In this document: positions 59,601-64,000 of the stretch, one piece after another | How the letters are laid out: each line of letters starts with the position of its first letter | Numbering within the stretch: position 1 is the stretch's first letter | Origin: Akkermansiaceae bacterium | Lineage (GTDB): Bacteria; Verrucomicrobiota; Verrucomicrobiia; Verrucomicrobiales; Akkermansiaceae | Reading direction: 5' to 3' | DNA: 64,000 nucleotides | Assembly: GCA_015061985.1 (NCBI GenBank) | Contig: SUVN01000012.1 | Location: forward strand, 1-64,000 | Program-made: the position numbers and the translations under genes | The notes under the pieces: generated by a model | What the model was told of the DNA's origin: nothing | What the model saw: the letters and a program-made list of their open reading frames with translations, nothing else | Databases searched by the model: none

Positions 59601-61106
59601 GCAGAACACCACGCTACCGTTTCCGCTCAGCGTTATCGTACTGTCCTCTCCCCCATAAATCGCGCCGCCATAGGCGTTGTCGTCGGAAGAGGAAGCAGTG
59701 TTCCCACTGAACGCCACGCTAGCGTTCCCACTCAGCGTTATCGTACTGCCACTAACCGCGCCGCCATGGGCAGAGTTTCTGTCGTAGACGGCGGAAGTAG
59801 TATTCCCGCTGAATGTCACGCTCTCATTCCCGCTCAGCGTTATCGTACTGCCACTAACCGCGCCGCCGCTTGCGCGGGCATAGGCGTGGGAGAGAGATTC
59901 AGTAAAAGCAGAGTTCCCGCTGAATGTCACGCTCCCATTCCCGCTCAACGTTATCGTACTGTCCTCTCCCCCATAAATCGCGCCGCCGGAGGCAGATATT
60001 TTAGAGACATATGTGGAGTTTCCGCTGAACGTCACGCTCTCATTGTCGCTCAGCGTTATCGTGATCATGTCGCTGAAATTCCCATCAATCGCGCTGCCGG
60101 AGTTCCCGCTGAACCTCACGCTCCCGTTGTTGCTCAGCGTTATCGTGCTGTTCTCTCCACAATAAATCGCACTAGAGGAGTTCTCGCTGAATTCCACGCT
60201 CTCGTTCCCGCTCAGCGTTATCGTGATCGTGTCGGTGGAATTCCCATCAATCGCTATGCCGGAGTTCCCGCTGAACCTCACGCTCCCGTTGTTGCTCAGC
60301 GTTATCGTGCCGTTACTTCCTCCACGAATCACGCTAGAGGAGTTATTGCTGAACTCCACGCTCTCATTCCCGCTCAGCGTTATCGTGACCGTGCCGATGG
60401 AATTCCCATTAATCGCTATGCCGGAGTTCCCGCTGAACCTCACGCTCCCGTTGTTGCTCAGCGTTATCGTGCTGTTACTTCCTCCCTGAATCACGCCGCC
60501 GAAGGCACCGAGTGAGTCGGAAACCGTGTTCCCGCTGAACTCCACACTCTCGTTCCCTCTCAGCGTTATCGTGCTGTTACTTCCTCCACGAATCACGCCG
60601 CCGTAGGCGCTGAGGAAGCCGGAAACCGTGCTCCCGCAGAACTCCACGCTACTGTTGTCGCTCAGCGTTATCGTGCTGCTCTCTCCCCCATATATCACAC
60701 CACCATAGACGGCATAGGAGTCGGAATCCTTGTTCCCACTGAAACGAAGCTCTCCAAACTCTGCAAACGTCAGTAGATGTGCATCCGCAACAACAAATAC
60801 ACCCGCAGTCGCCTTTTCAAAGTCTATGGAAATATCCGATGAGCCGGAGAAATACCAGGATTCTGCATCCTCACCCATGAGCGGAGAGGAGAGTCCGTCA
60901 AAAAACAAATCCGATTTCACCAGGAAAGCTCGATTACCCTCGGTATGATCCAGACTGGTCATCTCTTCCTCCAACGCGATAATGACCTCTTTGTACCCAT
61001 CCGGAACAACGGCAGATGATACATAACACGATGAAGCAATCCCTACGGCAAGAGAACACAAGGTCACAATGGTGCGGAACAGACGCACAGGAAGATGAAG
61101 TTTCAT
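53634..61106 (-). CDS. Giant Pmp-like repeat surface protein with PEP-CTERM-like tail
   Basis: The 2490-residue exported protein begins with a signal peptide (MKLHLPVRLFRTIVTLCSLA...). Two arrays of Pmp-type repeats follow (residues about 130-530 and 840-1440). Each repeat carries GGAIYGG and FxxN (FSGN) motifs in units like TITLSGNESVEFSGNT, as in chlamydial polymorphic membrane proteins. Each array is followed by a homologous linker (LFEKNAE...YRLRSI...QTGDIIF...GGRL.VEDGA). A beta-helical region leads to VPEPTSATLSLLALAALA and RRRRK. The start at 61106 is chosen for the signal peptide. A 96-base tandem repeat occurs at about 57.85-58.17 kb. An inverted-repeat promoter upstream suggests phase variation. 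Confidence 0.9.
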   Translation of the reverse strand: MKLHLPVRLFRTIVTLCSLAVGIASSCYVSSAVVPDGYKEVIIALEEEMTSLDHTEGNRAFLVKSDLFFDGLSSPLMGEDAESWYFSGSSDISIDFEKATAGVFVVADAHLLTFAEFGELRFSGNKDSDSYAVYGGVIYGGESSTITLSDNSSVEFCGSTVSGFLSAYGGVIRGGSNSTITLRGNESVEFSGNTVSDSLGAFGGVIQGGSNSTITLSNNGSVRFSGNSGIAINGNSIGTVTITLSGNESVEFSNNSSSVIRGGSNGTITLSNNGSVRFSGNSGIAIDGNSTDTITITLSGNESVEFSENSSSAIYCGENSTITLSNNGSVRFSGNSGSAIDGNFSDMITITLSDNESVTFSGNSTYVSKISASGGAIYGGEDSTITLSGNGSVTFSGNSAFTESLSHAYARASGGAVSGSTITLSGNESVTFSGNTTSAVYDRNSAHGGAVSGSTITLSGNASVAFSGNTASSSDDNAYGGAIYGGEDSTITLSGNGSVVFCGNMAISSSTYSYAYVCGGAIDSIGNLSIQNNDAVLFEKNAEIIRDTYRLRSIHAGGSGDVISLSAAEDKSIEFRDSLYIASESTVELNADYTDAAGLVHKQTGDIIFSGAYAEQHLNELLSAAGLERSAMRAEIMESLRTEVNALTSLHGGRLIVEDGAIYRGMGITAAERSASTVLLKDASLKHAGYKLIFNEGTTMEFSGSNVVFADALEMVNDSVLRFHVGDSWGSSVLYGSLNVGESMQLQLEGSSMEENCVLLYVYEDVTGWDESRISVSGGSYQASDFTWVDNMLVLNYNADTFSPLIKGKHVIDERQELIHVFRYFEDISFITASFSPASLGGAIYGGENSTITLSQNERVTFSENTADFSNSLNAYGGAIYGGENSAITLSGNASVGFIGNAVCGSITDYETDTYACGGAICGSRSSTIILNENESVVFSGNTVSASSAEFANGGAIYGGTNSTITLSGNGSVEFSGNTASSFSSNAYGGAIDGSTITLNENESVVFCENTASSSDDNAYGGAIDGSTITLNENESVVFCENTASSFSSNAYGGALDGSTITLNENESVVFCENMASSFSYKAYGGAIDGSTITLSGNGSVTFSGNAVSSSSSGYGGAIYGGENSTITLSGNGSVEFSGNAASGFGGAIYGDSSSTIELSDNRSVEFSENKASSVHSYTRGGAVSGSTIMLSGNDSVEFSGNTASGFGGAIYGGENSTITLSGNESVAFNGNTVFSSSSGYGGAIYGSRITLRGNGSVTFSGNIASSSASSYDSVFGGAIFGVLGSTIELSDNRSVTFSENKADNGGAIYGVDSSTITLSGNESVEFSGNTASGFGGAIYGVRGSTIELSDNRSVMFSENKADNGGVIYGDNYSTITLSGNESVEFSGNTTSPVSGNAYGGAISCLTILLSGNERVMFCDNTASSTDSNAYGGAIYSSGNIRIMSKSSVLFEKNAEVSNGIYRLRSIYADGSYDISSLSALAGGKIEFRDSVYIASRYSVGMNADHNGKKQTGDIIFTGKYTEQHLNELLAADGIARTATKEEILNSRTTEVLGMTNLYGGRLRVEDGAVYKGYGITVHEGAAASIRVKDAALEHAGYDITLCFGSTLELQGENHITGTLEMRSGSTLQFLLGEENKGASVISLAGDFVSEGGVTYTLKEYELGTEYRLISMSGNQSGWDTDALSFVGKDGAALNASLFCWDAGTLYFTTEYRIDTEVDFHGFDAFPITGSGIYRVSGVSEIKAADRISLGDYWTGTIVLEDCTSGGMELDYYANATSRLVIDGLSGWFGGHSSRNVYVNALLELEDGGLCVTDNSRWTYHFNGGIRGAGDFVVLTRSAYTPTYILRGDLSGWDGAFRVQQSAKSSNAPTVSLQLTDGGGLFSGTEGSGVFLERLGTLNVIIGNADAETMMQGAIINTGVERAGTREYGELNLTVNHATTFNGSVDVTKLTLAAGATAAFNESMMAESVEINKNAVLSLTGNREVEQTIGALSGSGNLSVNSGSERQVVNIASISAFAGSFSVSGANNTLALNLAAQDVLTASRVTLASNAMLVLGGCGTYDLSGGKNLASGVSLGEGWSGIVRLSGAVLTGDSLAGLSNADSIVELVGVSGYLSRADSVAGVTHDLNLKLTNAGEISALSITDGYQKDKHIFTGSVCGTGTFARATSKCGTLTYIFTGDVSDWEGKFSHAPEKDIGTAGLACTLLTFNGSREVNAAVTTNGNGELHVTVDDEHLAVGEKVTMNGSITADTLTVTEGTRVNLKSAVSVDTLRTAGTVDLASGIAIDQGETTLVTREEADMALFFGIESTEDSLYGLREDSVLRHVSISGGAEYLMQNLELENVSYTAEQSALTLRQVEFTGNCMFSVGATGTILLDEATLLLSVGSLEESADGVLELDYSDLFHCTASGELEITMDKDVDSLLSAGYNSITLNLGDDVNYDNLNLTLKGATYTGNSQGVAQFALLAVPEPTSATLSLLALAALAARRRRK
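57846..58174 (-). repeat. 96-base tandem repeat inside the giant surface gene
   Basis: The same site recurs at 57885, 57981, 58077 and 58173, a constant 96-base (32-residue) step. The three inner units are nearly identical at DNA level and encode a STITLNENESVVFCENTASS-type block. This homogeneity contrasts with the more diverged units elsewhere and suggests recent slippage or gene conversion that can change repeat number in frame. Confidence 0.85.
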
Positions 61107-61152
61107 GGAAAGACTAGTGTAGGAGTTAAAGACGAAATCTATCTTTCGCTGT

Positions 61153-61181
61153 ATTCTACGCTTTCGGAATTCGTAAGTCAA
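61153..61181 (-). promoter_or_regulatory. Promoter of the giant surface gene, split by an inverted repeat
   Basis: On the minus strand TTGACT (61181-61176), 17 bases, TAGAAT (61158-61153). Thirteen of the 17 spacer bases are the left inverted repeat (61163-61175). The -35 therefore lies on the putative invertible segment and the -10 outside it, so inversion would replace the -35 with ATTTCC and switch the gene off. Confidence 0.75.
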
Positions 61182-61342
61182 GCAGAATACCCGTTATTTG
61201 TAAATAATTGAGCGAACTGATTCTCTTCATGCCCGTCCCTGTTGACACAATAAGTGTATTGATAGCCATTTTTTTGGATGAAATGTACTCAAATCAGGAT
61301 TGATTTCTCGGTAGTTGTGCTGTATTTCCTACGAATTCCGAA
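61163..61342. repeat. Candidate invertible promoter segment with 13-bp inverted repeats
   Basis: TTCGGAATTCGTA (61163-61175) and its exact complement TACGAATTCCGAA (61330-61342) bound a 154-base segment. The left copy is in the spacer of the giant gene's promoter. The right copy is 16 bases before the tyrosine recombinase ATG. This is the arrangement of recombinase-driven phase-variable promoters. The two boundaries share nothing beyond the 13 bases, as expected for recombination sites. Confidence 0.7.
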
Positions 61343-61357
61343 TTCGCAACCAACTTT

Positions 61358-62386
61358 ATGAATACCATATCACAGACAAACGAAGAAACAGCGGCTTTAG
61401 CATTACTGAAAAACACGAAATTACCCCTGTTGGAAGCGGCGCAGGTGGCGTGTGCGGCTGTCCGGGCAGGCCGGGGGAGAGTGAAGCGTGCGTTGCGGTG
61501 TATTGCGGCGGGGGAGGAGGAGCTGAAGCGGCAGGAGCGTACGGTGACGTTTGACAAGGCGGTAAAAGCGGCTCTGGAAGCGCGGCAGCACAGGCGGGCG
61601 CGGACGCTCTGCGATTTCCGCTATGTGACGCGGCGATTCATGAAGCGCTGCCCGGAGCTGGCACGGCGGCGGGTACGGAGTATCACAGCGGAGGAGTGTG
61701 CTGCGTATATTGATGCGGCTTTTGAGACACCTCGGCAGCGGCAGAAAGCGCGGCTGACGCTCAGCGGGGTGTTCTCCACGGCAATGAAGCGCGGGTGGTG
61801 CAGCGAGAACCCGGTGGCGCGGGTGGAAGCCCCGCGCGTGGTGGAAAAAACGGTGCCGATTCTGACGCCGGAGGAAGCGGAGCAGCTGGTTCAGGCCGCG
61901 AGGGAGTACAAGGGCGGCATTTGTCTGCCCGCGGTGGGGCTAATGCTCTATGCAGGGATTCGTCCGCACGAGGTGGCGCGGCTCACCTGGGCCGATGTGG
62001 ATTTGCCGGGCAAACGCGTGCTGATAGCCCCGCAACACAGCAAGACGGGCGGCGCGCGCCCCGTGACGCTGCTGCCGCCGCTGCTGCGGATGCTGCAACG
62101 CACGCCCCGGTGCGCTGCTCCGCAACGCATCTGCCCGCCGCAATGGCTGCACCACTGGCGAGCGGTGCGACAGAGAGCGGGCTGGAACCGCCTGACGCGC
62201 CCCTGGCCGCAGGACATCTGCCGCCACAGCTACGCCAGCTACCACGCCGCCCATTTCCGCAACCTGCACGAGCTGCAACTCCAAATGGGCCACCGCAGTA
62301 CGGATTTACTCCGCACGCGGTATCTGAACCTGCCTCAGGAGAGTAAAGTCGGTCTGTTCTGGCAAGAACAGACCTATCTGAAATAA
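61358..62386 (+). CDS. Tyrosine recombinase (candidate invertase of the adjacent promoter)
   Basis: The 342-residue protein has a SAM-like N-terminal arm-binding domain and a catalytic domain with Arg in GLMLYAGIRPHEVARLTW-type context, Lys in HSKTGGARPV, R-H in DICRHSYASYH (the usual H-x-x-R His is a Gln-Asp context here), QMGHRS, and the nucleophile Tyr in RTRYLNLP. It starts 16 bases from the right inverted repeat of the candidate switch. GC is high, close to the core. No phage or element genes adjoin it, so a local inversion role is more likely than integration, but this is untested. Confidence 0.88.
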   Translation: MNTISQTNEETAALALLKNTKLPLLEAAQVACAAVRAGRGRVKRALRCIAAGEEELKRQERTVTFDKAVKAALEARQHRRARTLCDFRYVTRRFMKRCPELARRRVRSITAEECAAYIDAAFETPRQRQKARLTLSGVFSTAMKRGWCSENPVARVEAPRVVEKTVPILTPEEAEQLVQAAREYKGGICLPAVGLMLYAGIRPHEVARLTWADVDLPGKRVLIAPQHSKTGGARPVTLLPPLLRMLQRTPRCAAPQRICPPQWLHHWRAVRQRAGWNRLTRPWPQDICRHSYASYHAAHFRNLHELQLQMGHRSTDLLRTRYLNLPQESKVGLFWQEQTYLK

Positions 62387-62444
62387 AAAAGAGCCATCAG
62401 ATGTTATTCCCCCATCTCAACACATGCAGAGAGTTCACCAAGCC

Positions 62445-63803
62445 TCAGCAAAACGGCAAAGACGGAAATACCGCCGCCATTTCGTCAGGCACTGCGGAAA
62501 CGGCGTAAAGGGGAACATCGACCACAGTGTAACTATGCTCATCGTGTGCAATGTGTACAGTATTGATATCATGGTGACTCAAAGAAAGACGCAGAGCAAC
62601 GGGGTATTGATAACGTTTGCAAAAACTACGCAGACTCTTAGCCTGAAGATTCCTCTCAGCCTTTACCTCCACAGGCAGGACGTGATAATCACATTCAATG
62701 AGAAAATCCACCTCTGCCTGGGCTCGTTCAGCAGACCAATAATAAGGAGAAATACCGCATTCAGCTCTTAATTGCTGCTGCACATACTGCTCTGTGAGAG
62801 CTCCCTTGAATTGACCAAAAATGCTGTTGCCCTCCAAAATAACGGATGGCGGCAAATGGCAACAAGCGCCCAATAACCCCACATCCAAAAAGAACATCTT
62901 GAACGCACCATCCTTATAAGCAGACAAGGGTAGCTCGGGCTTTCTCACTCGCGGAACAATCTGCACCAAAGCAGCATCATCCAGCCAACGGATAGGGCCA
63001 CGCAACTGAGGAGCCCGCACTTTCTCACCCACCTCGGAATGAATAAAACGTTTGTCTTCTCGGGCAAGTTGTGCCGGGACAGAATCCCAAATCTGCGTAA
63101 TATAGTGAGTTTCAGATGCCGTTGCGTGTTTGCTGAAATCGTTACGATAATCCCCCAACAGCTCTTCCTGTACCCGTCTCACTGCATGAGGATTGCGCGT
63201 TTCAACAAATGTTTGCACAGCAGCAGGCATTCCCCCGACAAAGTAGTATTGTCGCAAAAGCTCCGTATACTTGTCGTGAAAGGTGCGCAACATTCCCCAA
63301 TCCCTCTTTCGGATGGGCTCCACATACATACCAAATCCCGTTGCGTCCAAAAACTCAGTAAAGCTCATGGGAAAGAGATTCAAGCGATTTACCTTGCCCA
63401 CAGGGAATCCGGTTCCGGTATGAACTGACAGCCCCAGCAGAGAACCGGCTGCGATGATATGGTGTTCCGGCACGTCCTCGCAAAAATACTTAAGTGAGGT
63501 AAGCGCACAAGGACATTCCTGTATTTCATCAAGGATTATAAGTGTTTTTCCCGGCACAATCTGCGTTCTGCTATGCACCTGCAAGGTATCCATCAAACGA
63601 GGGATATCGTAGTCTTTTTCAAAAGATTGCCGCACATAATCATCCCTATCGAATCTCACATAGACTACATTTTTATAATACTGTCGGCCAAACTCCCGAG
63701 CCAGCCAGGTTTTACCCACCTGCCGCGCACCCAGCAACAGTAAAGGCTTGCGATGCGGATTATTTTTCCACTCAACAAGCTCCTGAATACACCAACGTTT
63801 CAT
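62445..63803 (-). CDS. AAA ATPase with DUF4143 domain
   Basis: The 452-residue protein has Walker A LLLGARQVGKTWLAREFG near residues 23-40, Walker B KTLIILDEIQECPCAL, and sensor AAGSLLG. A winged/linker region follows, and the C-terminal DUF4143 nuclease-like segment includes YYWSAERAQAEVDFLIE and LPVEVKAE (D...E-x-K pattern). These proteins are common in gut bacteria and their role is unclear. The ATG at 63803 has a strong Shine-Dalgarno (AGGAGG), so the longer frame to 63833 is rejected. AT-rich sequence to the window end holds no gene that I can support. Confidence 0.9.
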   Translation of the reverse strand: MKRWCIQELVEWKNNPHRKPLLLLGARQVGKTWLAREFGRQYYKNVVYVRFDRDDYVRQSFEKDYDIPRLMDTLQVHSRTQIVPGKTLIILDEIQECPCALTSLKYFCEDVPEHHIIAAGSLLGLSVHTGTGFPVGKVNRLNLFPMSFTEFLDATGFGMYVEPIRKRDWGMLRTFHDKYTELLRQYYFVGGMPAAVQTFVETRNPHAVRRVQEELLGDYRNDFSKHATASETHYITQIWDSVPAQLAREDKRFIHSEVGEKVRAPQLRGPIRWLDDAALVQIVPRVRKPELPLSAYKDGAFKMFFLDVGLLGACCHLPPSVILEGNSIFGQFKGALTEQYVQQQLRAECGISPYYWSAERAQAEVDFLIECDYHVLPVEVKAERNLQAKSLRSFCKRYQYPVALRLSLSHHDINTVHIAHDEHSYTVVDVPLYAVSAVPDEMAAVFPSLPFC

Positions 63804-63833
63804 ACCTCTTTCCTCCTGTCGACAATGTAACAA

Positions 63834-64000
63834 ACCTATGAGAACTAGTCAATCCATTTCCTCCTTTTTATTATAAAAACTTATAAAATTCGCAAATCTT
63901 CGTAATTTATTATATTTTCAATATTTTATTCTATAGACATGTATTTTCTCAAAGGACTTTTGTTTCCGTTATTGCATTTATGCGAATGTCTTTTACAAAA
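63834..64000. other. AT-rich window end, presumably upstream of the ATPase gene
   Basis: Very AT-rich sequence with several TATAAT-like possibilities on both strands and a tail rich in T. It probably carries the promoter of the DUF4143 ATPase. I see no coding frame. Confidence 0.4.

Noticed and set aside
59442..60515. Plus-strand repetitive frame with PAERHA-like repeats
   Set aside because: It mirrors the Pmp repeats on the other strand; it has no start context or independent evidence.
61242..61270. Promoter for the recombinase at TTGACA 61242
   Set aside because: No acceptable -10 lies 16-18 bases downstream; a weaker TTGATT/TATTTC pair at about 61299-61327 is possible but unconvincing.
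61358..62386. Integrase of a prophage or integrative element
   Set aside because: No phage, conjugation or cargo genes and no tRNA attachment site adjoin it; its position beside the 13-bp inverted repeats favours an inversion role.

Overview
The window looks like chromosome from a gut-type Verrucomicrobiota bacterium, most likely the Akkermansia lineage. The evidence is two surface proteins ending in the short PEP-CTERM-like tail VPEP-hydrophobic stretch-RRRR typical of Akkermansia, high-GC core genes, few Shine-Dalgarno sites, and several promoters lying only 7-11 bases upstream of a start codon. This is a reading of the sequence, not a database match.

Layout. 0-5.4 kb: end of an unknown gene, a PEP-CTERM-tailed surface protein, L-aspartate oxidase (NAD synthesis), a secreted beta-barrel-like protein and a HAD hydrolase fused to dihydroneopterin aldolase (folate). 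5.5-6.7 kb: an Abi_2/AbiF-like HEPN protein behind a strong promoter and a folded 119-nt leader RNA. 6.8-9.5 kb: small secreted proteins, a release-factor-like protein and UDP-glucose pyrophosphorylase. 9.7-19.6 kb: topoisomerase III, two membrane proteins, three exported proteins and tRNA-Thr. 19.7-23.2 kb: an amino-acid ABC transporter with a fused binding protein and permease, tRNA-Ser and malate dehydrogenase. 23.3-29.9 kb: an AT-richer minus-strand surface-polysaccharide region (aminotransferase, cytidylyltransferase, broken gene, GNAT-LicD fusion, flippase, unknowns). 30-35.8 kb: CoA-transferase, leuC, leuD, an unknown gene and a DeoR regulator. 35.8-40.3 kb: lipoproteins, a Hanks-type kinase, a small regulator and three small genes. 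40.4-47.6 kb: an AT-richer accessory module of an LRAT-type protein, a dynamin-like GTPase, a second GTPase gene cut by an in-frame TAA, a tandem paralogue pair and a convergent membrane protein. 47.8-49.5 kb: a candidate graspetide (ATP-grasp RiPP) locus. 49.7-53.5 kb: DUF1232 protein, arginine decarboxylase, ribosomal protein L19, an AP2-like protein and arrays of short hairpins. 53.6-62.4 kb: a 2490-residue repeat protein resembling chlamydial polymorphic membrane proteins (Pmp), a candidate invertible promoter and a tyrosine recombinase. 62.4-63.8 kb: an AAA/DUF4143 ATPase.

The most striking system is at 61.15-61.34 kb. Perfect 13-bp inverted repeats bound a 154-bp segment. One repeat lies inside the -35/-10 spacer of the giant surface protein's promoter, with the -35 box on the invertible segment. 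A tyrosine recombinase gene starts just outside the other repeat. This is the layout of a phase-variable promoter with its own recombinase, currently in the ON orientation.

Other notable systems are the AbiF-like gene with its structured leader RNA, the graspetide-like operon, the GTPase conflict-like module, three arrays of short hairpins joined by TTTCAC-type spacers, and two families of diverged intergenic repeats.
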